Source: Megachile rotundata
Lineage: Eukaryota; Arthropoda; Insecta; Hymenoptera; Megachilidae
Length of the DNA stretch: 64,000 nt
Assembly: GCF_050947335.1 (NCBI RefSeq)
Contig: NW_027473612.1
Span: forward strand, 141,710 to 205,709
Direction: 5' to 3'
Both the position numbers and the translations under genes were made by a program. Positions 12,001 to 26,840 of this stretch are shown here, piece after piece. The notes below the pieces were generated by a model, which was not told the DNA's origin, made no database searches, and saw nothing but the letters and a program-made list of their open reading frames with translations. How positions within the stretch are numbered: position 1 is the stretch's first letter; every line of letters begins with the position of its first letter.

Positions 12001-15000
12001 AAGCGTAATATGGCTAATAATATGTGTTAGATTGATGATAGTAAGAGTAATATGCATAGTAATTGTCGTTCAACCGATCATATAAGCATAATATGGCTAA
12101 TAATATGAGTTAGATTAATAATAGTAAGAGTAATACGTATAGTAATTGTCGTCCTATCGATCATATCCACATAATATGGCCAATAATATGAGTTAGATTG
12201 ATAATAATAAGAGTAACAAGTATAGTAATTGTCGTTCTATCGATCATATAAGCATAATATGGCTAATAATATGAGTTAGATTGATAATAATAAGAGTAAT
12301 AAGTATAGTAATTGTCGTTCTATCGATCATATAAGCATAATATGGCTAATAATATGAATTAGATTGATAATAATAAGAGTAACAAGTATAGCAATTGTCG
12401 TTCTATCGATAATATAAGCATAATATGGTTAATAATATGAGTTAGATTGATAATAATAAGAGTAATAAGTATAGTAATTGTCCTTCTATCGATCATATAC
12501 GCATAATATGGCTAATAATATGAGTTGGATTGATAATAATAAGAGTAACAAGTACAGTAATTGTCGTTCAATCGATCATATAAGCATAATGTGGCTAATA
12601 ATATGAGTTAGATTGATAATAGTAAGAGTAATAAGTATAGTAATTGTCGTTCAATCGATCATATAAGCATAATGTGGCTAGTAATATGAGTTAGATTAAT
12701 AATAGTAAGAGTAATACGTATAGTAATTGTCTCCCTATCGATCATATCCACATAATATGGCCAATAATATGAGTTAGATTGATAATAATTAGAGTAATAA
12801 GTATAGTAATTGCCGTTCTATCGATCATATAAGCATAATATGGCTAATAATATAAGTTAGATTGATAATAATAAGAGTAATAAGTATAGTAATTGTCGTT
12901 CTATCGATCATATAAGCATAATATGGCTAATAATATGAATTAGATTGATAATAATAAGAGTAACAAGTATAGCAATTGTCGTTCTATCGATAATATAAGC
13001 ATAATGTGGTTAATAATATGAGTTAGATTGATAATAATAAGAGTAATAAGTATAGTAATTGTCGTTCTATCGATCATATAAGCATAATATGGCTAATAAT
13101 ATGAGTTAGATTGATAATAATAAGAGTAACAAGTGTAGTAATTGTCGTTCTATCGATCATATAAGCATAATATGGCTAATAATATAAGTTAGATTGATAA
13201 TAATAAGAGTAATAAGTATAGTAATTGTCGTTCTATCGATCATATAAGCATAATATGGCTAATAATATGAGTTAGATTGATAATAGTAAGAGTAATAAGT
13301 ATAGTAATTGTCGTTCAATCGATCATATAAGCATAATGTGGCTAATAATATGAGTTAGATTAATAATAGTAAGAGTAATACGTATAGTACTTGTCTTCCT
13401 ATCGATCATATCCACATAATATGGCCAATAATATGAGTTAGATTGATAATAATAAGAGTAATAAGTATAGTAATTGTCGTTTTATCGATCATATAAGCAT
13501 AATATGGCTAATAATATGAGTTAGATTGATAATAATAAGAGTAGTAAGTATAGTAATTGTCGTTCTGTCGATCATATAAGCATAATATGGCTAATAATAT
13601 GAGTTAGATTGATAACAATGAGAGTAACAAGTATAGTAATTGTCGTTCAATCGGTCATATAATCATAATATGGCTAATAATATGAGTTAGATTGATAATA
13701 ATAAGAGTAACAAGTATAGTAATTGTCGTTCTATCGATAATATAAGCATAATATGGCTAATAATATGAGTTAGATTGATAACAGTAAGAGTAATGAGTAT
13801 AGTAATTGTCGTTCTATCGATCATATCTGCATAATATGGAAATAATATGAGTTAGATTGATAATAATAAGAGTAATAAGTATAGTAATTGTCGTCCTATC
13901 GATCATATCCACATAATATGGCCAATAATATGAGTTAGATTGATAATAATAAGAGTAATAAGTATAGTAATTCTCGTTCTGTCGATCATATAAGCATAAT
14001 ATGGCTAATAATATGAGTTAGATTGATAATAATAAGAGTAACAAGTATAGCAATTGTCGTTCTATCGATAATATAAGCATAATATGGTTAATAATATGAG
14101 TTAGATTGATAATAATAAGAGTAATTAGTATAGTAATTGTCGTTCTATCGATCATATAAGCATAATATGGCTAATAATATGAGTTAGATTGATAATAATA
14201 AGAGTAAAAAGTGTAGTAATTGTCGTTCTATCGATCATATAAGCATAATATGGCTAATAATATGAGTTAGATTGATAATAATAAGAGTAATAAGTATAGT
14301 AATTGTCGTTCTATCGATAATATAAGCATAATATGGCTAATAATATGAGTTAGATTGATAATAGTAAGAGTAATAGGTATAGTAATTGTCGTTCTATCGA
14401 TCATATAAGCATAATATGGCTAATAATATGAGTTAGATTGACAATAATGAGAGTAACAAATATAGTAATTGTCGTTCAATCGATCATATAAGCATAATAT
14501 GGCTAATAATATGAGTTAGATTGATAATAATAAGAGTAATAGGTATAGTAATTGTCGTTCTATCGATCATATAAGCATAATATGCCAAATAATATGAGTT
14601 AGATTGATAATAATAAGAGTAACAAGTATAGTAATTGTCGTTCTATCGATCATATCTGCATAATATGGAAATAATATGAGTTAGATTAATAATAGTAAGA
14701 GTAATACGTATAGTAATTGTCGTCCTATCGATCATATCCACATAATATGGCCAATGATATGAGTTAGATTGATAGTAATTAGAGTAATAAGTATTGTAAT
14801 TGTCGTCCTATCGTTCACATCCACATAATATGGCCAATAATATGAGTTAGATTGATAATAATAAGAGTAATAAGTATAGTAATTGTCGTTCTATCGATCA
14901 TATAAGCATAATATGGCTAATAATATGAGTTAGATTGACAATAATGAGAGTAACAAATATAGTAATTGTCGTTCAATCGATCATATAAGCATAATATGGC

Positions 15001-16478
15001 TAATAATATGAGTTAGATTGATAATAATAAGAGTAATAAGTATAGTAATTGTCGTTCTATCGATCATATAAGCATAATATGGCAAATAATATGAGTTAGA
15101 TTGATAACAATAAGAGTAACAAGTATAGTAATTGTCTTTCTATCGATCATATAAGCATAGTATGGCTAATAATATGAGTTAGATTGATAATAATAAGAGT
15201 AACAACTATAGTAATTGTCCTTCTTTCAATAATATAGGCATAATATGGCTAATAATATGAGTTAGATTGATAACAATGAGAGTAACAAGTATAGTAATTG
15301 TCGTTCAATCGGTCATATAATCATAATATGGCTAATAATATGAGTTACATTGATAATAATAAGAGTAACAAGTATAGTAATTGTCGTTCTATCGATAATA
15401 TAAGCATAATATGGCTAATAATATGAGTTAGATTGATAACAGTAAGAGTAATGAGTATAGTAATTGTCGTTCTATCGATCATATCTGCATAATATGGAAA
15501 TAATATGAGTTAGATTGATAATAGTAAGAGTAATAAGTATAGTAATTGTCGTCCTATCGATCATATCCACATAATATGGCCAATAATATGAGTTATATTG
15601 ATAATAATAAGAGTAATAAGTATAGTAATTGTCTTTCTATCGATCATATAAGCATAATATGGCTAATAATATGAGTTAGATTGATAACAGTAAGAGTAAT
15701 AAGTATAGTAATTGTCGTTCAATCGATCATATAAGCATAATGTGGCTAATAATATGAGTTAGATTAATAATAGTAAGAGTAATACGTATAGTACTTGTCT
15801 TCCTATCGATCATATCCACATAATATGGCCAATAATATGAGTTAGATTGATAATAATTAGAGTAATAAGTATAGTAATTGCCGTTCTATCGATCATATAA
15901 GCATAATATGGCTAATATTATGAGTAAGATTGATAATAATAAGAGTAACAAGTATAGTAATTGTCGTTCTATCGATAATATAAGCATAATATGGCTAATA
16001 ATATAAGATAGATTGATAATAATAAGAGTAATAAGTATAGTAATTGTCGTTCTATCGATCATATAAGCATAATATGGCTAATAATATGAGTTAGATTGAT
16101 AATGGTAAGAGTAATAAGTATAGTAATGGTCGTTCTATCGATCATATCTGCATAATATGGAAATAATATGAGTTACATTGATAATAATAAGAGTAATAAG
16201 TATAGTAATTGTCGTCCTATCGATCATATCCACATAATATGGCCAATAATATGAGTTAGATTGATAATAATAAGAGTAATAAGTATAGTAATTGTCGTCC
16301 TATCGATCATATCCACATAATATGGCCAATAATATGAGTTAGATTGATAATAATAAGAGTAATAAGTATAGTAATTGTCGTTCTATCGATCATATAAGCA
16401 TAATATGGCTAATAATATGAGTTAGATTGATAATAATAAGAGTAACAACTATAGTAATTGTCCTTCTATCGATAATAT
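12001..16478 (+). repeat. Large HOR, version 1: 54 monomers, 4,478 bp
   Basis: Measured from AAGCGTAATATGG at 12001 to the same marker at 16479. Its order is L with TATGCATAG, D-B, the GCAATTG and TACGCATAATATGG monomers, the 13-monomer block (about 12.85-13.93 kb), CTCGTTCTGTCG (13972), AAAAAGTGTAG, GACAATAATGAG, ATGCCAAATAAT (14582), GTTCAC (14813), CTTTCAATAATATAGG (near 15215), G, C, and the GTAATGGTCG monomer. The length equals 54 x 83 minus 4, consistent with its four 82-bp C monomers. It serves as the fullest version for comparison with the next three. Confidence 0.85.
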
Positions 16479-19299
16479 AAGCGTAATATGGCTAATAATA
16501 TGTGTTAGATTGATGATAGTAAGAGTAATATGCATAGTAATTGTCGTTCAACCGATCATATAAGCATAATATGGCTAATAATATGAGTTAGATTAATAAT
16601 AGTAAGAGTAATACGTATAGTAATTGTCGTCCTATCGATCATATCCACATAATATGGCCAATAATATGAGTTAGATTGATAATAATAAGAGTAACAAGTA
16701 TAGTAATTGTCGTTCTATCGATCATATAAGCATAATATGGCTAATAATATGAGTTAGATTGATAATAATAAGAGTAATAAGTATAGTAATTGTCGTTCTA
16801 TCGATCATATAAGCATAATATGGCTAATAATATGAATTAGATTGATAATAATAAGAGTAACAAGTATAGCAATTGTCGTTCTATCGATAATATAAGCATA
16901 ATATGGTTAATAATATGAGTTAGATTGATAATAATAAGAGTAATAAGTATAGTAATTGTCCTTCTATCGATCATATACGCATAATATGGCTAATAATATG
17001 AGTTGGATTGATTAGAATAAGAGTAACAAGTACAGTAATTGTCGTTCAATCGATCATATAAGCATAATGTGGCTAATAATATGAGTTAGATTGATAATAG
17101 TAAGAGTAATAAGTATAGTAATTGTCGTTCAATCGATCATATAAGCATAATGTGGCTAGTAATATGAGTTAGATTAATAATAGTAAGAGTAATACGTATA
17201 GTAATTGTCTCCCTATCGATCATATCCACATAATATGGCCAATAATATGAGTTAGATTGATAATAATTAGAGTAATAAGTATAGTAATTGCCGTTCTATC
17301 GATCATATAAGCATAATATGGCTAATAATATAAGTTAGATTGATAATAATAAGAGTAATAAGTATAGTAATTGTCGTTCTATCGATCATATAAGCATAAT
17401 ATGGCTAATAATATGAATTAGATTGATAATAATAAGAGTAACAAGTATAGCAATTGTCGTTCTATCGATAATATAAGCATAATGTGGTTAATAATATGAG
17501 TTAGATTGATAATAATAAGAGTAATAAGTATAGTAATTGTCGTTCTATCGATCATATAAGCATAATATGGCTAATAATATGAGTTAGATTGATAATAATA
17601 AGAGTAACAAGTGTAGTAATTGTCGTTCTATCGATCATATAAGCATAATATGGCTAATAATATAAGTTAGATTGATAATAATAAGAGTAATAAGTATAGT
17701 AATTGTCGTTCTATCGATCATATAAGCATAATATGGCTAATAATATGAGTTAGATTGATAATAGTAAGAGTAATAAGTATAGTAATTGTCGTTCAATCGA
17801 TCATATAAGCATAATGTGGCTAATAATATGAGTTAGATTAATAATAGTAAGAGTAATACGTATAGTAATTGTCGTCCTATCGATCATATCCACATAATAT
17901 GGCCAATGATATGAGTTAGATTGATAGTAATTAGAGTAATAAGTATTGTAATTGTCGTCCTATCGTTCACATCCACATAATATGGCCAATAATATGAGTT
18001 AGATTGATAATAATAAGAGTAATAAGTATAGTAATTGTCGTTCTATCGATCATATAAGCATAATATGGCTAATAATATGAGTTAGATTGACAATAATGAG
18101 AGTAACAAATATAGTAATTGTCGTTCAATCGATCATATAAGCATAATATGGCTAATAATATGAGTTAGATTGATAATAATAAGAGTAATAAGTATAGTAA
18201 TTGTCGTTCTATCGATCATATAAGCATAATATGGCAAATAATATGAGTTAGATTGATAACAATAAGAGTAACAAGTATAGTAATTGTCTTTCTATCGATC
18301 ATATAAGCATAGTATGGCTAATAATATGAGTTAGATTGATAATAATAAGAGTAACAACTATAGTAATTGTCCTTCTTTCAATAATATAGGCATAATATGG
18401 CTAATAATATGAGTTAGATTGATAACAATGAGAGTAACAAGTATAGTAATTGTCGTTCAATCGGTCATATAATCATAATATGGCTAATAATATGAGTTAC
18501 ATTGATAATAATAAGAGTAACAAGTATAGTAATTGTCGTTCTATCGATAATATAAGCATAATATGGCTAATAATATGAGTTAGATTGATAACAGTAAGAG
18601 TAATGAGTATAGTAATTGTCGTTCTATCGATCATATCTGCATAATATGGAAATAATATGAGTTAGATTGATAATAGTAAGAGTAATAAGTATAGTAATTG
18701 TCGTCCTATCGATCATATCCACATAATATGGCCAATAATATGAGTTATATTGATAATAATAAGAGTAATAAGTATAGTAATTGTCTTTCTATCGATCATA
18801 TAAGCATAATATGGCTAATAATATGAGTTAGATTGATAACAGTAAGAGTAATAAGTATAGTAATTGTCGTTCAATCGATCATATAAGCATAATGTGGCTA
18901 ATAATATGAGTTAGATTAATAATAGTAAGAGTAATACGTATAGTACTTGTCTTCCTATCGATCATATCCACATAATATGGCCAATAATATGCGTTACATT
19001 GATAATAATAAGAGTAATAAGTATAGTAATTGTCGTCCTATCGATCATATCCACATAATATGGCCAATAATATGAGTTAGATTGATAATAATAAGAGTAA
19101 TAAGTATAGTAATTGTCGTCCTATCGATCATATCCACATAATATGGCCAATAATATGAGTTAGATTGATAATAATAAGAGTAATAAGTATAGTAATTGTC
19201 GTTCTATCGATCATATAAGCATAATATGGCTAATAATATGAGTTAGATTGATAATAATAAGAGTAACAACTATAGTAATTGTCCTTCTATCGATAATAT
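16479..19299 (+). repeat. Large HOR, version 2: 34 monomers, two internal deletions
   Basis: This unit starts with the same marker. It follows version 1 at an offset of 4,478 until about 17863, then at 3,152 until about 18990, then at 2,821. The offset changes of 1,326 and 331 bp correspond to losses of 16 and 4 whole monomers (each including C monomers of 82 bp). So version 2 is version 1 minus 20 monomers, removed in two events that both kept the 83-bp register. A private change, GGATTGATTAGAATAAG, is at about 17006. Confidence 0.85.
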
Positions 19300-22200
19300 A
19301 AGCGTAATATGGCTAATAATATGTGTTAGATTGATGATAGTAAGAGTAATATGCATAGTAATTGTCGTTCAACCGATCATATAAGCATAATATGGCTAAT
19401 AATATGAGTTAGATTAATAATAGTAAGAGTAATACGTATAGTAATTGTCGTCCTATCGATCATATCCACATAATATGGCCAATAATATGAGTTAGATTGA
19501 TAATAATAAGAGTAACAAGTATAGTAATTGTCGTTCTATCGATCATATAAGCATAATATGGCTAATAATATGAGTTAGATTGATAATAATAAGAGTAATA
19601 AGTATAGTAATTGTCGTTCTATCGATCATATAAGCATAATATGGCTAATAATATGAATTAGATTGATAATAATAAGAGTAACAAGTATAGCAATTGTCGT
19701 TCTATCGATAATATAAGCATAATATGGTTAATAATATGAGTTAGATTGATAATAATAAGAGTAATAAGTATAGTAATTGTCCTTCTATCGATCATATACG
19801 CATAATATGGCTAATAATATGAGTTGGATTGATAATAATAAGAGTAACAAGTACAGTAATTGTCGTTCAATCGATCATATAAGCATAATGTGGCTAATAA
19901 TATGAGTTAGATTGATAATAGTAAGAGTAATAAGTATAGTAATTGTCGTTCAATCGATCATATAAGCATAATGTGGCTAGTAATATGAGTTAGATTAATA
20001 ATAGTAAGAGTAATACGTATAGTAATTGTCTCCCTATCGATCATATCCACATAATATGGCCAATAATATGAGTTAGATTGATAATAATTAGAGTAATAAG
20101 TATAGTAATTGCCGTTCTATCGATCATATAAGCATAATATGGCTAATAATATAAGTTAGATTGATAATAATAAGAGTAATAAGTATAGTAATTGTCGTTC
20201 TATCGATCATATAAGCATAATATGGCTAATAATATGAATTAGATTGATAATAATAAGAGTAACAAGTATAGCAATTGTCGTTCTATCGATAATATAAGCA
20301 TAATGTGGTTAATAATATGAGTTAGATTGATAATAATAAGAGTAATAAGTATAGTAATTGTCGTTCTATCGATCATATAAGCATAATATGGCTAATAATA
20401 TGAGTTAGATTGATAATAATAAGAGTAACAAGTGTAGTAATTGTCGTTCTATCGATCATATAAGCATAATATGGCTAATAATATAAGTTAGATTGATAAT
20501 AATAAGAGTAATAAGTATAGTAATTGTCGTTCTATCGATCATATAAGCATAATATGGCTAATAATATGAGTTAGATTGATAATAGTAAGAGTAATAAGTA
20601 TAGTAATTGTCGTTCAATCGATCATATAAGCATAATGTGGCTAATAATATGAGTTAGATTAATAATAGTAAGAGTAATACGTATAGTACTTGTCTTCCTA
20701 TCGATCATATCCACATAATATGGCCAATAATATGAGTTAGATTGATAATAATAAGAGTAATAAGTATAGTAATTGTCGTTCTGTCGATCATATAAGCATA
20801 ATATGGCTAATAATATGAGTTAGATTGATAACAATGAGAGTAACAAGTATAGTAATTGTCGTTCAATCGGTCATATAATCATAATATGGCTAATAATATG
20901 AGTTAGATTGATAATAATAAGAGTAACAAGTATAGTAATTGTCGTTCTATCGATAATATAAGCATAATATGGCTAATAATATGAGTTAGATTGATAACAG
21001 TAAGAGTAATGAGTATAGTAATTGTCGTTCTATCGATCATATCTGCATAATATGGAAATAATATGAGTTAGATTGATAATAATAAGAGTAATAAGTATAG
21101 TAATTGTCGTCCTATCGATCATATCCACATAATATGGCCAATAATATGAGTTAGATTGATAATAATAAGAGTAATAAGTATAGTAATTCTCGTTCTGTCG
21201 ATCATATAAGCATAATATGGCTAATAATATGAGTTAGATTGATAATAATAAGAGTAACAAGTATAGCAATTGTCGTTCTATCGATAATATAAGCATAATA
21301 TGGTTAATAATATGAGTTAGATTGATAATAATAAGAGTAATAAGTATAGTAATTGTCGTTCTATCGATCATATAAGCATAATATGGCTAATAATATGAGT
21401 TAGATTGATAATAATAAGAGTAAAAAGTGTAGTAATTGTCGTTCTATCGATCATATAAGCATAATATGGCTAATAATATGAGTTAGATTGATAATAATAA
21501 GAGTAATAAGTATAGTAATTGTCGTTCTATCGATAATATAAGCATAATATGGCTAATAATATGAGTTAGATTGATAATAGTAAGAGTAATAGGTATAGTA
21601 ATTGTCGTTCTATCGATCATATAAGCATAATATGGCTAATAATATGAGTTAGATTGACAATAATGAGAGTAACAAATATAGTAATTGTCGTTCAATCGAT
21701 CATATAAGCATAATATGGCTAATAATATGAGTTAGATTGATAATAATAAGAGTAATAGGTATAGTAATTGTCGTTCTATCGATCATATAAGCATAATATG
21801 CCAAATAATATGAGTTAGATTGATAATAATAAGAGTAACAAGTATAGTAATTGTCGTTCTATCGATCATATCTGCATAATATGGAAATAATATGAGTTAG
21901 ATTAATAATAGTAAGAGTAATACGTATAGTAATTGTCGTCCTATCGATCATATCCACATAATATGGCCAATGATATGAGTTAGATTGATAGTAATTAGAG
22001 TAATAAGTATTGTAATTGTCGTCCTATCGTTCACATCCACATAATATGGCCAATAATATGAGTTAGATTGATAATAATAAGAGTAATAAGTATAGTAATT
22101 GTCGTTCTATCGATCATATAAGCATAATATGGCTAATAATATGAGTTAGATTGACAATAATGAGAGTAACAAATATAGTAATTGTCGTTCAATCGATCAT

Positions 22201-23694
22201 ATAAGCATAATATGGCTAATAATATGAGTTAGATTGATAATAATAAGAGTAATAAGTATAGTAATTGTCGTTCTATCGATCATATAAGCATAATATGGCA
22301 AATAATATGAGTTAGATTGATAACAATAAGAGTAACAAGTATAGTAATTGTCTTTCTATCGATCATATAAGCATAGTATGGCTAATAATATGAGTTAGAT
22401 TGATAATAATAAGAGTAACAACTATAGTAATTGTCCTTCTTTCAATAATATAGGCATAATATGGCTAATAATATGAGTTAGATTGATAACAATGAGAGTA
22501 ACAAGTATAGTAATTGTCGTTCAATCGGTCATATAATCATAATATGGCTAATAATATGAGTTACATTGATAATAATAAGAGTAACAAGTATAGTAATTGT
22601 CGTTCTATCGATAATATAAGCATAATATGGCTAATAATATGAGTTAGATTGATAACAGTAAGAGTAATGAGTATAGTAATTGTCGTTCTATCGATCATAT
22701 CTGCATAATATGGAAATAATATGAGTTAGATTGATAATAGTAAGAGTAATAAGTATAGTAATTGTCGTCCTATCGATCATATCCACATAATATGGCCAAT
22801 AATATGAGTTATATTGATAATAATAAGAGTAATAAGTATAGTAATTGTCTTTCTATCGATCATATAAGCATAATATGGCTAATAATATGAGTTAGATTGA
22901 TAACAGTAAGAGTAATAAGTATAGTAATTGTCGTTCAATCGATCATATAAGCATAATGTGGCTAATAATATGAGTTAGATTAATAATAGTAAGAGTAATA
23001 CGTATAGTACTTGTCTTCCTATCGATCATATCCACATAATATGGCCAATAATATGAGTTAGATTGATAATAATTAGAGTAATAAGTATAGTAATTGCCGT
23101 TCTATCGATCATATAAGCATAATATGGCTAATATTATGAGTAAGATTGATAATAATAAGAGTAACAAGTATAGTAATTGTCGTTCTATCGATAATATAAG
23201 CATAATATGGCTAATAATATAAGATAGATTGATAATAATAAGAGTAATAAGTATAGTAATTGTCGTTCTATCGATCATATAAGCATAATATGGCTAATAA
23301 TATGAGTTAGATTGATAATGGTAAGAGTAATAAGTATAGTAATGGTCGTTCTATCGATCATATCTGCATAATATGGAAATAATATGAGTTACATTGATAA
23401 TAATAAGAGTAATAAGTATAGTAATTGTCGTCCTATCGATCATATCCACATAATATGGCCAATAATATGAGTTAGATTGATAATAATAAGAGTAATAAGT
23501 ATAGTAATTGTCGTCCTATCGATCATATCCACATAATATGGCCAATAATATGAGTTAGATTGATAATAATAAGAGTAATAAGTATAGTAATTGTCGTTCT
23601 ATCGATCATATAAGCATAATATGGCTAATAATATGAGTTAGATTGATAATAATAAGAGTAACAACTATAGTAATTGTCCTTCTATCGATAATAT
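19300..23694 (+). repeat. Large HOR, version 3: 53 monomers, 4,395 bp
   Basis: Matches version 1 at an offset of 7,299 bp up to about 20.7 kb and 7,216 bp after it. The difference is one 83-bp monomer, the one carrying CGTTTTATCG in version 1. Markers: CTCGTTCTG at 21188, AAAAAGTGTAG near 21422, ATGCCAAATAAT near 21797, GTTCAC at 22029, ATATAGGCATAATATGG near 22448. Unlike version 2 it keeps the 16- and 4-monomer segments, so it was not copied from version 2. Confidence 0.85.
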
Positions 23695-25960
23695 AAGCGT
23701 AATATGGCTAATAATATGTGTTAGATTGATGATAGTAAGAGTAATATGCATAGTAATTGTCGTTCAACCGATCATATAAGCATAATATGGCTAATAATAT
23801 GAGTTAGATTAATAATAGTAAGAGTAATACGTATAGTAATTGTCGTCCTATCGATCATATCCACATAATATGGCCAATAATATGAGTTAGATTGATAATA
23901 ATAAGAGTAACAAGTATAGTAATTGTCGTTCTATCGATCATATAAGCATAATATGGCTAATAATATGAGTTAGATTGATAATAATAAGAGTAATAAGTAT
24001 AGTAATTGTCGTTCTATCGATCATATAAGCATAATATGGCTAATAATATGAATTAGATTGATAATAATAAGAGTAACAAGTATAGCAATTGTCGTTCTAT
24101 CGATAATATAAGCAAAATATGGTTAATAATATGAGTTAGATTGATAATAATAAGAGTAGTAAGTATAGTAATTGTCCTTCTATCGATCATATACGCATAA
24201 TATGGCCAATAATATGAGTTGGATTGATAATAATAAGAGTAACAAGTACAGTAATTGTCGTCCAATCGATCATATAAGCATAATGTGGCTAATAATATGA
24301 GTTAGATTGATAATAGTAAGAGTAATAAGTATAGTAATTGTCGTTCAATCGATCATATAAGCATAATGTGGCTAGTAATATGAGTTAGATTAATAATAGT
24401 AAGAGTAATACGTATAGTAATTGTCTCCCTATCGATCATATCCACATAATATGGCCAATAATATGAGTTAGATTGATAATAATTAGAGTAATAAGTATAG
24501 TAATTGCCGTTCTATCGATCATATAAGCATAATATGGCTAATAATATAAGTTAGATTGATAATAATAAGAGTAATAAGTATAGTAATTGTCGTTCTATCG
24601 ATCATATAAGCATAATATGGCTAATAATATGAATTAGATTGATAATAATAAGAGTAACAAGTATAGCAATTGTCGTTCTATCGATAATATAAGCATAATG
24701 TGGTTAATAATATGAGTTAGATTGATAATAATAAGAGTAATAAGTATAGTAATTGTCGTTCTATCGATCATATAAGCATAATATGGCTAATAATATGAGT
24801 TAGATTGATAATAATAAGAGTAACAAGTGTAGTAATTGTCGTTCTATCGATCATATAAGCATAATATGGCTAATAATATAAGTTAGATTGATAATAATAA
24901 GAGTAATAAGTATAGTAATTGTCGTTCTATCGATCATATAAGCATAATATGGCTAATAATATGAGTTAGATTGATAATAGTAAGAGTAATAAGTATAGTA
25001 ATTGTCGTTCAATCGATCATATAAGCATAATGTGGCTAATAATATGAGTTAGATTAATAATAGTAAGAGTAATACGTATAGTACTTGTCTTCCTATCGAT
25101 CATATCCACATAATATGGCCAATAATATGAGTTAGATTGATAATAATAAGAGTAATAAGTATAGTAATTGTCGTTTTATCGATCATATAAGCATAATATG
25201 GCTAATAATATGAGTTAGATTGATAATAATAAGAGTAATAAGTATAGTAATTGTCGTTCTGTCGATCATATAAGCATAATATGGCTAATAATATGAGTTA
25301 GATTGATAACAATGAGAGTAACAAGTATAGTAATTGTCGTTCAATCGGTCATATAATCATAATATGGCTAATAATATGAGTTAGATTGATAATAATAAGA
25401 GTAACAAGTATAGTAATTGTCGTTCTATCGATAATATAAGCATAATATGGCTAATAATATGAGTTAGATTGATAACAGTAAGAGTAATGAGTATAGTAAT
25501 TGTCGTTCTATCGATCATATCTGCATAATATGGAAATAATATGAGTTAGATTGATAATAATAAGAGTAATAAGTATAGTAATTGTCGTCCTATCGATCAT
25601 ATCCACATAATATGGCCAATAATATGAGTTAGATTGATAATAATAAGAGTAATAAGTATAGTAATTGTCGTTCTATCGATCATATAAGCATAATATGGCT
25701 AATAATATAAGTTAGATTGATAATAGTAAGAGTAATAAGTATAGTAATTGTCGTTCTATCGATCATATAAGCATAATATGGCTAATAATATGAGTTAGAT
25801 TGATAACAATGAGAGTAACAAGTATAGTAATTGTCGTTCAATCGGTCATATAATCATAATATGGCTAATAATATGAGTTAGATTGATAATAATAAGAGTA
25901 ACAAGTATAGTAATTGTCGTTCTATCGATAATATAAGCATAATATGGCTAATAATATGAG
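23695..25960 (+). repeat. Large HOR, version 4, truncated
   Basis: Follows version 1 at an offset of 11,694 bp, including CGTTTTATCG at 25172, until about 25.62 kb. There the expected CTCGTTCTGTCG monomer is absent and A, E and G monomers follow. Four private substitutions cluster at about 24113-24262 (GCAAAATATGG, AGTAGTAAG, GGCCAATAAT after TACGCATAATAT, GTCGTCCAATCG) relative to the matching monomers of version 3. One of them removes a reverse-strand stop codon and opens a meaningless 70-codon frame. Confidence 0.8.
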
Positions 25961-26840
25961 TTAGATTGCTAACAGTAAGAGTAATGAGTATAGTAATTGT
26001 CGTTCTATTGATCATATCTGCATAATATGGCAAATAATATGAGTTAGATTGATAATAATAAGAGTAACAACTATAGTAATTGTCCTTCTTTCAATAATAT
26101 AGGCATGATATGGCTAATAATATGAGTTAGATTGATAATAATAAGCGTAACAAGTATAGTAATTGTCGTTCAATCGATCATATAAGCATAATATGGCTAA
26201 TAATATGAGTTCGATTGATAATAGCAAGAGTAATAGGCATAGTGTTTGTCGATCTACCGATCATATCTGATTAATATGTTTAATAATATGAGTTAGATTG
26301 ATAATAATAAGAGTAACAGCTATAGTAATTGTCCTTCTATCGATAATATAAGCATAATATGGCTAATAATATGTGTTAGATTGATAATAGTAAGAGTAAT
26401 AAGTATAGTAATTGTCGTTCAATCGATCATATAAGCATAATATGGCTAATAATATGAGTTAGATTGATAATAATAAGAGTAATAACTATAGTAGTTGTCG
26501 TCCTATCGATCATATAAGCATAATATGGCTAATAATATGAGTTAGATTGATAATAGTAACAGTAACAAGTACAGTTATTGCCGTTCAATCGATCATATAA
26601 GCATAATGTGGCTAATAATATGAGTTAGATTAATAATAGTAAGAGTAATACGTATAGTGATTGTCGTCCTATCGATCATATCCACATAATATGGCCAATA
26701 ATATGAGTGAGATTGATAATAATAAGAGTAAGAAGTATAGTCATTGTCCTTCTATCGATCATATACGCATAATATGGCTAATAATATGAGTTAGAATGAT
26801 AATGGTAAGAGTAATAAGTATAGTAATGGTCGTTCTATCG
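25961..26840 (+). repeat. Island of diverged monomers
   Basis: About eleven monomers with far more private substitutions than the rest of the array, while keeping the 83-bp register. Examples: GATTGCTAACAG (25966), CTATTGATC (26005), AGGCATGATATGG (26101), GTTCGATTG (26209), AGCAAGAGTAATAGGCATAG (26222), CTACCGATC (26254), CTGATTAATATGTTTAAT (26268), AACAGCTATAG (26315), GTAGTTGTCG (26491), GTAACAGTAACAAGTACAG (26557), GAGTGAGATTG (26706), AAGAAGTATAGTCATTG (26729), TAGAATGATAATGG (26792). It lies exactly between two homogenised HOR domains. Such islands are expected where unequal exchange and conversion seldom reach; this is inference. Confidence 0.8.

Noticed and set aside
15838..19300. Version 2 of the large HOR as the ancestral short form
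   Set aside because: The segments it lacks are present in versions 1 and 3 on both sides and in register, so loss in version 2 needs fewer events than two parallel gains.
24053..24265. A 70-codon open frame on the reverse strand
   Set aside because: It begins with TTG, has no recognisable domain, and its product is low-complexity (runs of Y, I and L) from satellite sequence. The same monomers elsewhere carry an in-frame TAG. Here a single T-to-C change at about 24207 (GGCCAAT for GGCTAAT) turned it into TGG. It is a chance opening in a non-coding repeat.
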